DNA from: Gammaproteobacteria bacterium
Lineage (GTDB): Bacteria; Pseudomonadota; Gammaproteobacteria; Steroidobacterales; Rariloculaceae
NCBI GenBank assembly: GCA_004357505.1
Contig: SMWC01000051.1
Coordinates: 1 to 21,825 of the forward strand
DNA length: 21,825 nucleotides
Direction: 5' to 3'
A program made the translations under genes and the position numbers. The notes under the pieces were generated by a model that was not told where the DNA came from, searched no databases, and worked only from the letters and a program-made list of their open reading frames with translations. This document shows, one piece after another, positions 1 to 7,198 of this stretch (its first letter is position 1; the number at the start of each line of letters is the position of its first letter).

Positions 1-205
1 ACTAGTTCCGCTCGATGCGGCGTGCCATGTATGGTTACGATTCATGATATTCGCCTGAACGCCGTTTACATAGGGGTTCACCGGGAATTTAGGTTGCTCG
101 GCCGCCAAGATACTGGCGTCGCTGGCTGTGGAGATGGCATTCTGTAGCTCTCGGACGACGAGAACGCAGCTAGTGTCTAGGGGTATCAGATTACGCGGAG
201 AATCG

Positions 206-1168
206 ATGGGACCATTAGTGACGCAGCGCACGCTTTATCCCGCGCTGGAACCCTACGACCACGGCTATCTGCCGCTGGACGGCGAGCATGCGATCTACTA
301 CGAGCAGTGCGGCAACCCCGAAGGGAAGCCGGCTGTCTTCGTGCACGGCGGGCCTGGAGGCGGTGGCGACAAGGGCGCGCGGCGGTTTTTCGATCCACGG
401 CGCTATCGAATCATCGTGTTCGATCAGCGCGGCGCGGGGCGCAGCCGTCCGAAAGCGTCGTTAACGGACAATACGACGAATCATCTCGTCGCCGATATGG
501 AGCGCTTACGAGATTTGTTGGGGATTACCCGCTGGCTGGTGTTCGGTGGCTCCTGGGGTAGCACGCTGTCATTGGCTTACGCCCAGGCGCATCCGGATGT
601 GGTCAGCGAGTTGATATTGCGTGGAATCTTTCTGCTGCGTCGGAAGGAACTCACCTGGTTCTATCAACGCGGGGCCAGCGTACTGTTTCCCGACCAATGG
701 GAGCGTTTTCTCGAACCCATCCCGGTCGACGAGCGCGAGGATCTGCTGGGCGCCTATCATCGGCGGCTTATCGGCGATGACGAGGACTCCAAGGTCGCCG
801 CTGCGCGTGCCTGGTCGTACTGGGAAGGCGTGACCAGCCATTTGCTCCCGGATCCTGCGCACACCTTGCCGTTTGAGCAAGCCGATTTCGCAATAGCGCT
901 GGCGCGAATCGAGACGCACTACTTCGTGAATGCGGGATTTTTCGAGCACGAGAGCCAACTACTCAACGGCGTGGATCGGATTCGCCTGATTCCCACCGTG
1001 ATCGTACAGGGCCGCTATGATGTGGTCTGTCCGATGGAGACTGCCTGGGAACTTGTGACACGCTGGCCGGAGGCGGATTTTCGGCTTGTCGACAATGCCG
1101 GCCATTCGGCCTATGAGCCCGGAATCACACACGAACTTATCACCGCAACGGACGGCTTCGTGACGTGA
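206..1168 (+). CDS. pip: Proline iminopeptidase (prolyl aminopeptidase, alpha/beta hydrolase, S33)
   Basis: Releases N-terminal proline from peptides, probably in the cytosol since no signal peptide is seen. The 320-residue length fits the family. The oxyanion motif HGGPGGG lies near residues 48-54. The nucleophile elbow GGSWGS gives Ser116, and the remaining triad residues are probably Asp272 (GRYDVVCP) and His300 (NAGHS). The reading frame is open from 128, but ATG 206 is chosen: GGAG lies 5 bases ahead of it and the family-typical N-terminus (LYPALEPYDHGYL) starts just after, while the extra 26 residues look like non-coding translation. Its stop overlaps the GTG of the dihydroorotase gene by 4 bases (GTGA), so the two are probably cotranslated. 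The functional link between the two is not obvious. Family call is firm; substrate range is not shown by sequence. Confidence 0.93.
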   Translation: MGPLVTQRTLYPALEPYDHGYLPLDGEHAIYYEQCGNPEGKPAVFVHGGPGGGGDKGARRFFDPRRYRIIVFDQRGAGRSRPKASLTDNTTNHLVADMERLRDLLGITRWLVFGGSWGSTLSLAYAQAHPDVVSELILRGIFLLRRKELTWFYQRGASVLFPDQWERFLEPIPVDEREDLLGAYHRRLIGDDEDSKVAAARAWSYWEGVTSHLLPDPAHTLPFEQADFAIALARIETHYFVNAGFFEHESQLLNGVDRIRLIPTVIVQGRYDVVCPMETAWELVTRWPEADFRLVDNAGHSAYEPGITHELITATDGFVT

Positions 1169-2502
1169 GTAAAATCTTGTTGGTCAACGCTACGCTCGTG
1201 AACGAGGGTCGAATTTTCGAGTCGGATATTTTGCTCGACGGCGACCGGATCGCGAGTATCGATACCGGTCTGTCCGCAGGCTCGGCGGACGAGGTGATCG
1301 ATGTTCAGGGATGCCACGTGCTACCCGGTCTGATCGACGATCAAGTGCATCTGCGGGAACCGGGTCTCACGCACAAAGCGACGATTGCGAGCGAGTCACG
1401 CGCCGCCATCTGCGGTGGCGTGACGAGCTTCATGGAGATGCCCAACACCAGCCCGCCGACAACGGACCGCGCGGCGCTCGTGGACAAATATGCTCGCGCC
1501 GCCGGTCGTAGTTTCGCGAATTTCGCGTTCTATCTCGGCGCGACGAACGACAACCTCGAAGAGCTACAGCGAGTCACGTCTGCGGATGCTTGTGGCATCA
1601 AGATCTTTATGGGCGCGTCTACGGGCAACATGCTTGTGGACGATCACGACGTTCTGGAGAAGATTTTCGCGAATGCCGCATTGCTCGTCGCGACGCACTG
1701 TGAGGATTCGCCGACCATCCGGGCTAATGAAGAACGCTTCCGGCAGCGCTTCGGCGAGGATGTGCCTATCAGCGCACATCCTGAGATTCGCTCGGCGGAG
1801 GCATGCTACAAGTCCTCGTCATTCGCGGTGGAATTGGCGAAACGCCACGCGACCCGCCTCCACGTCCTGCACCTCACGACCGCGCGGGAGCTGGAACTAT
1901 TCGACCCAGGCCCGGTCGAGACGAAGCACATCACCGCTGAAGTCTGTGTCCATCATCTGTGGTTTGACGAGTCTCGTTATGCCGATCAGGGCGCCCGCAT
2001 CAAATGTAATCCCGCCATCAAGACGGCCGAGGATCGGGACGGGCTGATCCGTGGCGTGCAACAGGATCTGATCGATGTCATTGCGACCGATCACGCACCA
2101 CATACCAGACAGGAGAAAGAGCAAACTTATTTCAAAGCGCCGGCGGGGTTACCTCTGATCCAACATTCCCTGCAGATGCTTCTGCAGCAATACCACGGCG
2201 GTGTATTCACGTTGGAGGAGATCGTCACCAAAGTCGCGCATAATCCCGCGCGCCTCTTTCGCGTCGTGGACCGAGGGTTCCTGCGCGAGGGTTACTATGC
2301 CGATCTGGTGGTCGTCGATCTGAGCCGGCCGTACGATGTTACGCCGGAGACGCTCCAGTATAAGTGCGGCTGGTCGCCGCTTGAGGGAGTGACATTCAGC
2401 TCCAGCATCGTGGTGACCGTCGTCAACGGCGCAGTCGTCTTCAAAGATGGCGTCATCCTCGATGAGCCTCGCGGCCGGGCGCTGGAGTTTCTGGCCGAGT
2501 AG
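1165..2502 (+). CDS. pyrC: Dihydroorotase (class I, amidohydrolase superfamily)
   Basis: Likely catalyses cyclisation of N-carbamoyl-aspartate to dihydroorotate in pyrimidine synthesis. The 445-residue protein has the amidohydrolase layout: a metal motif at residues 58-67 (DDQVHLREPG), a probable carboxylated Lys146 in KIFMGAS, metal histidines in VATHCED and LHVLHLTT, and catalytic Asp309 in IATDHAPH. The first histidine of the usual HxH pair is Gln60 here. I recall the same DDQVH form in a Bacteroidetes/Xanthomonas-type subgroup annotated as dihydroorotase, so this is probably a subgroup trait rather than damage. The GTG start at 1165 overlaps the preceding stop, so translation is probably coupled. 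Alternatives are an allantoinase or hydantoinase relative; HLREPG and the length favour dihydroorotase. No other pyrimidine gene is in the window. Confidence 0.9.
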   Translation: MSKILLVNATLVNEGRIFESDILLDGDRIASIDTGLSAGSADEVIDVQGCHVLPGLIDDQVHLREPGLTHKATIASESRAAICGGVTSFMEMPNTSPPTTDRAALVDKYARAAGRSFANFAFYLGATNDNLEELQRVTSADACGIKIFMGASTGNMLVDDHDVLEKIFANAALLVATHCEDSPTIRANEERFRQRFGEDVPISAHPEIRSAEACYKSSSFAVELAKRHATRLHVLHLTTARELELFDPGPVETKHITAEVCVHHLWFDESRYADQGARIKCNPAIKTAEDRDGLIRGVQQDLIDVIATDHAPHTRQEKEQTYFKAPAGLPLIQHSLQMLLQQYHGGVFTLEEIVTKVAHNPARLFRVVDRGFLREGYYADLVVVDLSRPYDVTPETLQYKCGWSPLEGVTFSSSIVVTVVNGAVVFKDGVILDEPRGRALEFLAE

Positions 2503-2641
2503 GCTCCTGTGTAGAAAAAGGTGGGGGCCAGAGCCGGACATCCTTGACTCCGAATATTACCCAAAACTCCGTTTCGCGCCGGTCGCTATCCCCGGCCCCC
2601 GAAATACCTGCCAGCCAGGCCTGCGGTCACTAACGCGTTGG

Positions 2642-2935
2642 TTAGCCCCGCTTGTGGGCGAATGCGCCTGCCAGTCTCAGCGGTGGCATCACCGACTGCT
2701 GCAGATCGAACGCCAGATTTCCCTTGAAGTGACGACTTACCGTCTTCGCGAACGTGTCCATTTCTGACTTAAAGCGAGCGTCTTGTGCTCGGGCTTCAGC
2801 AGCCAATCGGGCACCGTCTACGGTGACCTCTTCCATGGCTGCGAGGGGAGCACTGACTAGGCCGAGGGCCAGGACCGCCAGAATGGTCGCAAGGTTCGCC
2901 GACGGGGCCGTTGGTCGTGGTCTGTACAACATCAT
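2642..2935 (-). CDS. Small secreted protein, unknown function, under a sigma-54 promoter
   Basis: I do not recognise this family. The 97-residue product has a basic N-terminus, a hydrophobic stretch (about residues 15-30) and a likely signal-peptidase site after SAPLAA. A mature peptide of about 64 residues remains, predicted periplasmic or secreted. The mature part begins MEEVTVDGARL, which resembles the EEV-type segment at the start of TonB-dependent receptor plugs, then is charged and helical and ends basic (AHKRG). The frame also opens at 2941, but AAGG touches that ATG; the ATG at 2935 sits 6 bases from the same AAGG and is preferred. A near-perfect sigma-54 promoter lies 68-85 bases upstream and the divergent neighbour encodes a sigma-54 activator, which strongly supports this being a real, regulated gene. 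Confidence 0.7.
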   Translation of the reverse strand: MMLYRPRPTAPSANLATILAVLALGLVSAPLAAMEEVTVDGARLAAEARAQDARFKSEMDTFAKTVSRHFKGNLAFDLQQSVMPPLRLAGAFAHKRG

Positions 2936-3002
2936 GATCATCCTTGTCTGCCGAAATTCCGGAAAAAAATTGGGGTTGGAATCGGACTCTATGTCGTTAC
3001 TA

Positions 3003-3020
3003 ATGCAAAGGGCGTGCCAA
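3003..3020 (-). promoter_or_regulatory. Sigma-54 (RpoN) -24/-12 promoter for the small secreted protein gene
   Basis: On the minus strand the sequence reads TTGGCACGCCCTTTGCAT. It matches the RpoN consensus TGGCACG-N4-TTGCA/T, with GG at 3018-3017 and GC at 3006-3005 separated by exactly 10 bases. The expected transcript start is near 2993, giving a leader of about 58 bases before the ATG at 2935. I saw no other match of this quality while scanning intergenic regions of the window by eye. Confidence 0.85.
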
Positions 3021-3049
3021 CTTTTTAAATCAATAAAAACAAGCTGTTA

Positions 3050-3055
3050 TATAAT
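3050..3055 (+). promoter_or_regulatory. Probable sigma-70 -10 box for the activator gene
   Basis: A perfect TATAAT lies in an AT-rich stretch, 74 bases before the activator ATG. No good -35 hexamer is present at 16-18 bases. Start of transcription would be about 3062, placing the first dyad site at about +4, a position suited to autorepression. Confidence 0.45.
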
Positions 3056-3062
3056 TACTATG

Positions 3063-3117
3063 TCACGGAATACCGTAATATCACGGAATACCGTTGAAAA
3101 TAATTACGGATTATCGT
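3063..3117. promoter_or_regulatory. Three dyad operator/enhancer sites (ACGG-N4-CCGT)
   Basis: TCACGGAATACCGT occurs twice, at 3063-3076 and 3081-3094, exactly 18 bases apart. A third degenerate copy, ACGGATTATCGT, is at 3106-3117. Each core is a dyad with arms ACGG/CCGT (third: ACGG/TCGT) around a 4-base AT-rich centre. Relative to the predicted sigma-54 start at 2993 they span about -72 to -124, the usual enhancer range. They also lie between the activator's -10 box and its ATG. They are inferred to bind the activator encoded at 3129. Confidence 0.7.
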
Positions 3118-3128
3118 AAACTTCCTTT

Positions 3129-4952
3129 ATGTTGATAGCCGATCGTTACCAATGGCTGTTCCGGAAGAGCCCGGCGTTGTCGGTGTCCTTGAATCAGGAC
3201 GGTTACTTTCTCGATGCCAGTGACGCCTGGCTGACTCGTTTCGGTTACAGTCGGGACGAATTAACTGCTCTCCGTCCCCAGGATGTCAGCAGCCCCGAAT
3301 CGGCGCGGAGTATCGTCGAGGCCTATATGCCGCTGCTGCGCCGCGTTGGACGTCTAACCGACGTGCCCGTCGAGCTGCTGACCAAGACCGGGGACGCGGT
3401 AGCGTGCCTGGCGAATGTGGTCGCGGAGCGCGAGGAGGACGGCGGTGACCATGTGCGTACGGTGGCCGTGTACACAGAGCTCGGCGCGGAGACGCACAAT
3501 GAACAACATTACCGGGATATCTACCGGGACACGCCGGCTATGTTGCATACCGTCGATAGCCGCGGACGCATCGTGTACGTGAGCGATCGCTGGTTGACCA
3601 AGCTCGGTTACCGCAGAGAAGAAGTCATCGGTCGCAATATTACCGATTTCATGGCAGATGACTCGCGCAGGAGTCTGGACCAGCGCGCCCTCGTGGACAT
3701 CATTGCTCAGGGTGAGTTGGACAACGCGCCGCGAAACTATCTGACCAAGGATGGCGAAAAAATCGAAGCGTTGGTGTCGGCGCGGGCCGATCGGGACGAG
3801 GACGGTCAAGTCACTACTTTGTATGTGGCCCTGAAAGATGTGACCAAGAGAAACCGTGCCGAAAGACAACTGCGGGCGGCGTTTGAGGAAAATGCGCGCC
3901 TGCGCGAAGAATTAGAGCGAGAGCGGGACTACCTCCGGGAGGAAGTTCAGGTGTCGATGAACTTCGGCCGCATCATCGGCGAGAGTCAGGCGCTGAAGAA
4001 GATGCTGGCGCGTCTGGAGGCCGTCGCTCAGACTTCGGCCAGCGTGTTGATCCAGGGCGAATCCGGCGTTGGCAAGGAGCTCGTCGCCCACGTTATCCAC
4101 GCTCGTAGTCCTCGAGCGAACGGCCCGCTGGTCAAGGTCAACTGTGCCTCGATTCCGCACGAATTATTTGAAAGCGAGTTCTTCGGTCATGTGAAGGGAG
4201 CGTTTACCGGGGCGTACCGCGATCGGATCGGCCGTTTTCAGCTCGCCGACGGCGGCACCTTGTTTCTCGACGAGATCAGCGAGATTCCAATAGAGCTGCA
4301 GGGCAAACTGCTGCGGGTGCTGCAGGAGAGCCAATACGAGCGTGTTGGCGATGATACGACGCTCTCGGTGGATGTCAGAGTCGTCGCCGCAACGAATCGA
4401 GACTTGGAAGAACTCGTCGAACAAGGCGGATTTCGCGAGGATCTCTACTATCGGCTTAGCGTGTTCCCGATCGAAGTACCTCCGCTACGCGAGCGTGGTG
4501 AGGACATCGTGCAGCTGGCTAGCCACTTCCTGGAGAAGGCGTGCATTGACTTCGGCCACCGGCCACTGACGCTGTCGCGTCAACAGGTGGGTCTGCTAAG
4601 CAAGTACGACTGGCCTGGTAACATCAGGGAGCTGAAAAATGTGATCGAGAGAGGGGTAATTTTATCGCAGGGGAAAGTACTTCGACTCGACCTCGCGATG
4701 GCGGACATCCTCAGGTCGTCGCGGCTCCGGGAAAGCAAACCGGATCGAGTCCAATCTCAACTTATGACCGAACAAGATCTCGTCGCGCTGCAAAAGGAGA
4801 ACCTGCTCGCTGCGTTGAGTCTCTCCAATGGGCGAGTCTCGGGACCGGAAGGTGCAGCTCAGCTGATCGGGCTGAAGCCTTCGACCTTCACCGATCGGAT
4901 GAAAAAGTTGGGCATCGGTAGGAAACGGGAGACTCGCTCGGCGACGGCATGA
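3129..4952 (+). CDS. PAS-PAS sigma-54-dependent transcriptional activator
   Basis: A bacterial enhancer-binding protein of 607 residues. Two PAS sensor domains (about 5-118 and 125-240) are followed by a charged coiled-coil linker (about 242-274). An AAA+ domain (about 280-510) carries Walker A GESGVGKE (310-317), the sigma-54 contact loop GAFTGA (357-362), Walker B GGTLFLDE (375-382) and WPGNIREL near 495. A Fis-type helix-turn-helix lies at about 567-597 (GAAQLIGLKPSTFTDRMKKLGI region). There is no receiver domain, so the input is probably a ligand, redox state or partner sensed by PAS. The intact GAFTGA loop argues that it can activate sigma-54 RNA polymerase. ATG 3129 is the first start of the frame and has only a weak ribosome site. 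The divergent sigma-54 promoter and three dyads identify a probable direct target and autoregulation. The sensed signal is unknown. Confidence 0.93.
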   Translation: MLIADRYQWLFRKSPALSVSLNQDGYFLDASDAWLTRFGYSRDELTALRPQDVSSPESARSIVEAYMPLLRRVGRLTDVPVELLTKTGDAVACLANVVAEREEDGGDHVRTVAVYTELGAETHNEQHYRDIYRDTPAMLHTVDSRGRIVYVSDRWLTKLGYRREEVIGRNITDFMADDSRRSLDQRALVDIIAQGELDNAPRNYLTKDGEKIEALVSARADRDEDGQVTTLYVALKDVTKRNRAERQLRAAFEENARLREELERERDYLREEVQVSMNFGRIIGESQALKKMLARLEAVAQTSASVLIQGESGVGKELVAHVIHARSPRANGPLVKVNCASIPHELFESEFFGHVKGAFTGAYRDRIGRFQLADGGTLFLDEISEIPIELQGKLLRVLQESQYERVGDDTTLSVDVRVVAATNRDLEELVEQGGFREDLYYRLSVFPIEVPPLRERGEDIVQLASHFLEKACIDFGHRPLTLSRQQVGLLSKYDWPGNIRELKNVIERGVILSQGKVLRLDLAMADILRSSRLRESKPDRVQSQLMTEQDLVALQKENLLAALSLSNGRVSGPEGAAQLIGLKPSTFTDRMKKLGIGRKRETRSATA

Positions 4953-5010
4953 CGTGGGACCGAGCGTCGAGCGCACAGTTACATAAGATTGCGCTGTCGA
5001 TATCGTGGGG

Positions 5011-5040
5011 TTGCGATTGATTCCCAGAATTTGGTATAGT
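5011..5040 (+). promoter_or_regulatory. Sigma-70-like promoter for the 126-residue protein gene
   Basis: TTGCGA (5011-5016), an 18-base spacer and TATAGT (5035-5040) form a plausible promoter. Transcription would start near 5047 and leave a leader of about 97 bases with two hairpins and a mini-ORF. Confidence 0.5.
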
Positions 5041-5060
5041 TTGTGTCACTAGAACGTTGA

Positions 5061-5100
5061 TTGCTGCTCCAAGTAGCAAAAAAACGTCCCGCGAAAGCGG
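5061..5100 (+). other. Two adjacent hairpins in the leader of the 126-residue gene
   Basis: TTGCTGC (5061-5067) pairs with GTAGCAA (5073-5079) around a 5-base loop, including one G-U pair. It is followed by CCGC-GAAA-GCGG (5089-5100), a stem capped by a GNRA-type tetraloop. An A-run separates them. Neither has a following T-run, so they are not terminators on this strand. They are candidates for mRNA stabilisation or translational control. Confidence 0.4.
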
Positions 5101-5104
5101 ATCG

Positions 5105-5143
5105 ATGACTGCTACCGACAATTCAAAGAAAAAAGGCTTTTAA
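5105..5143 (+). other. Candidate 12-residue leader ORF directly abutting the next gene
   Basis: ATG 5105 encodes MTATDNSKKKGF and stops with TAA at 5141-5143, immediately before ATG 5144 in the same frame. The ribosome site for the downstream gene (AAAAGG, 5131-5136) lies inside it. Its own ribosome site is weak. It could be a coupling leader peptide, or the former N-terminus of the downstream gene cut off by a stop. Confidence 0.3.
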
Positions 5144-5524
5144 ATGCCCTATCTGGATCAGCGGTTTGAGGCCGCAATGGCTGCTCTCGTTGGCGAGGGC
5201 TCGGCTAAGGATCGACTTACTGCAGCCTACTCAGAACACTTGGAAGACCTGAAGAACGATGAGCTACCAGAAGCCATGCGGACAAGATTCGAAGATCTCC
5301 ACAAGGCTTTGCATGCGGTGACGCCGATCGGCAGGGAGCCATGCATCAAGGCCACCATCCGCAAGATGTCGACGCGCCAGATTGGCAGCCACGCCAAAAC
5401 CATCGTTTCACTCTATGCCGAACTGGTTTGCCACGGCGAGCGCACAAAGCTCGTGAGCGACGTTCGCGGCAAGCGTGACAAAGGGCCCAAATTTATCATC
5501 CAAGGCGTTAGTCCACTAGCTTAG
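5144..5524 (+). CDS. Conserved-looking hypothetical protein, 126 residues
   Basis: I do not recognise this protein. It has no signal peptide or membrane segment, so it is predicted cytoplasmic. The N-terminal half (about 1-60) is acidic and helical. The middle (GREPCIKATIRKMS, about 63-76) and C-terminus (VRGKRDKGPKFIIQG) are basic, and two cysteines lie near residues 67 and 95. The basic segments are compatible with nucleic-acid binding, but that is only a guess. Support for a real gene: a plausible promoter at 5011-5040, AAAAGG 7 bases before the ATG, and no better frame over the region. It follows the sigma-54 activator in the same orientation but appears to have its own promoter. No terminator-like structure is visible after it. 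Confidence 0.7.
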   Translation: MPYLDQRFEAAMAALVGEGSAKDRLTAAYSEHLEDLKNDELPEAMRTRFEDLHKALHAVTPIGREPCIKATIRKMSTRQIGSHAKTIVSLYAELVCHGERTKLVSDVRGKRDKGPKFIIQGVSPLA

Positions 5525-5673
5525 CCAAGGCTACCCTGGCGGCCGCCGCCGCTCAGACTATCTGCTCAACAAGGGTGACCCGAGGCGGCCCATCCAGGTC
5601 GACCAAGTGACTTCAACCGCTGCCCGGCGCGTCTGTCTTCCTCGTGCCGTGATTTGGAGCACAATGACCACCC

Positions 5674-7092
5674 ATGCGTCGGTTGTATGTCTTAATCCTC
5701 TGTAGTTATGCAGCCAGCGCGGCTGTTGCGCAGGAACTCCCCGAGCCGCTGCAGCGAATCCTGAGCGGTCATGCGCTTCCCGCTGATAGTCTGAGCCTAC
5801 TGGTACAGGCCGTCGATGCAGACGTGCCCATCTTGAGCCATTTTCCGCAGGAGCCGCGTAATCCTGCGTCGACGATCAAACTCCTGACTACATGGGTGGC
5901 CCTCGATGAACTCGGGCCGACCTACACGTGGCCTACCGAGATCTATTTTCTCGGTGGTTGGGACGGGCAGAGCCTCGATGGCGACCTTGGCCTGAAGGGT
6001 TACGGGGATCCTTACCTCGTCACCGAAGAGTTCTGGAAGCTACTGAGTTCGTTGCGTAGAACCGGCCTGGAAGAGATCCGCGGCGATCTTGTCATCGATG
6101 CCAGTTATTTTGACGGCAACGGCGGGGATCCGGGCATCTTCGACGGTCAGCCGTTTCGAACCTACAACGTTCTGCCCGATGCGCTACTGGTCAACTTCAA
6201 GACAGTGCGATTTCATTTTGTCGAAGACTTTCTGGCTCAGGGCGTGCGCATCAGCGCTGATCCGTGGCTGAGTAACTTGAATATTCGCAATGAACTGCAA
6301 CTGATCGACGGGCGCTGCCGGGGCTATCAGGCTGGAATCAGTTTCGATCTGCGCGACACTGTGAGCGGCAATACCGCAGTCTTCTCCGGGCAGTTTCCCG
6401 CCGCCTGCAGCCCTTATACGCTAACCCGCAGCGTGTTGCAGCACGATACTTATGTCCACGGCGTGTTCGTGACGCTGTGGCAGCAACTCGGCGGGCAGAT
6501 CCACGGCGGCCTACGGCGTGACGTGATTCGCGACGACGCGGAGCCTGCGCTGACCTGGCACTCACGGCCGTTGGCCGAGGTGATCCGTAGCATCAATAAG
6601 TTCAGTAACAATGTCATGGCGCGACAGCTGTTGTATACGATGGCTGCTGAAAGTTTGGGGCCACCGGGGACCGAAGCAGGTGGTGTCGATGTCATCAAAA
6701 CGTACCTGCAACAGCAAGACCTGAATCCGGGGTCGTTGGTCCTCGATAACGGGGCCGGGTTATCGCGCCGGACTCGTATCTCGGCGGCATTGCTCGCCGA
6801 TGTCCTGTTGTTGGCGGTTCGAAGTCCTCACAGTCCGGAATACCTGGCTTCTCTGTCGCTCGGCGGTTTGGACGGCACGACGCAGGGGCGGTTCGGCGCC
6901 GCCGCGGTGCAAGGCAACCTGCACGTCAAGACCGGGCAACTCGATCACGTCTCGGCGCTGGCGGGTTACGTGCACGCTGCCAGCGGCAAAACCTACGTGG
7001 TTGTTGCGATGTTGAATGCGCCCGAGGTACACAGAGGTCCCGGCAAGGAGTTTCAGGACGCGTTGGTCCGCTGGGTGTACGCCCGGTTGTAA
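5674..7092 (+). CDS. dacB: D-alanyl-D-alanine carboxypeptidase/endopeptidase (PBP4 type, S13)
   Basis: A periplasmic class C penicillin-binding protein that trims or cleaves D-Ala-linked peptidoglycan cross-links. A signal peptide (about 1-19, cut after AVA before Q) precedes the penicillin-binding motifs in the expected order: SxxK at Ser66-Lys69 (STIK), SxN at 311-313 (SNN) and KTG at 419-421. The 472-residue length is close to the E. coli DacB length. The long insert between SxxK and SxN is usual for this family. The in-frame stop at 5665 fixes the start at ATG 5674 or later. The best ribosome site (GGAG, 5656-5659) is 14 bases away, however, and better placed for an out-of-frame ATG at 5664. 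No neighbour is clearly linked in function, though several nearby genes act in the envelope. Confidence 0.93.
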   Translation: MRRLYVLILCSYAASAAVAQELPEPLQRILSGHALPADSLSLLVQAVDADVPILSHFPQEPRNPASTIKLLTTWVALDELGPTYTWPTEIYFLGGWDGQSLDGDLGLKGYGDPYLVTEEFWKLLSSLRRTGLEEIRGDLVIDASYFDGNGGDPGIFDGQPFRTYNVLPDALLVNFKTVRFHFVEDFLAQGVRISADPWLSNLNIRNELQLIDGRCRGYQAGISFDLRDTVSGNTAVFSGQFPAACSPYTLTRSVLQHDTYVHGVFVTLWQQLGGQIHGGLRRDVIRDDAEPALTWHSRPLAEVIRSINKFSNNVMARQLLYTMAAESLGPPGTEAGGVDVIKTYLQQQDLNPGSLVLDNGAGLSRRTRISAALLADVLLLAVRSPHSPEYLASLSLGGLDGTTQGRFGAAAVQGNLHVKTGQLDHVSALAGYVHAASGKTYVVVAMLNAPEVHRGPGKEFQDALVRWVYARL

Positions 7093-7145
7093 CCCGGACG
7101 GCGCGTCGACGTGCCTGCGTCGCAGATCTGCAGACAGAATTTTTC

Positions 7146-7151
7146 TATAAT
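7146..7151 (+). promoter_or_regulatory. Possible -10 box for the coiled-coil anchor protein gene
   Basis: A perfect TATAAT lies 48 bases before the chosen GTG start. No convincing -35 hexamer is visible. A start near 7158 would make GTG 7166 almost leaderless, which favours GTG 7199. Confidence 0.35.
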
Positions 7152-7198
7152 CGGTCGCTAGTAGGGTGACTATTCCCGTAGGCAACAGGGGCGATTGC

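Noticed and set aside
128..205. N-terminal extension of the proline iminopeptidase from ATG 128
   Set aside because: No ribosome site, low-plausibility residues, and a good GGAG-spaced ATG at 206 matching the family N-terminus.
2516..2600. Complementary GGGGGCC and GGCCCCC runs after the dihydroorotase gene as a terminator
   Set aside because: They are about 70 bases apart with no T-run; a stable terminator hairpin is unlikely.
3354..3869. 171-codon minus-strand open frame inside the activator gene
   Set aside because: It is fully antisense to a well-supported PAS-AAA+ coding region and has no recognisable domain.
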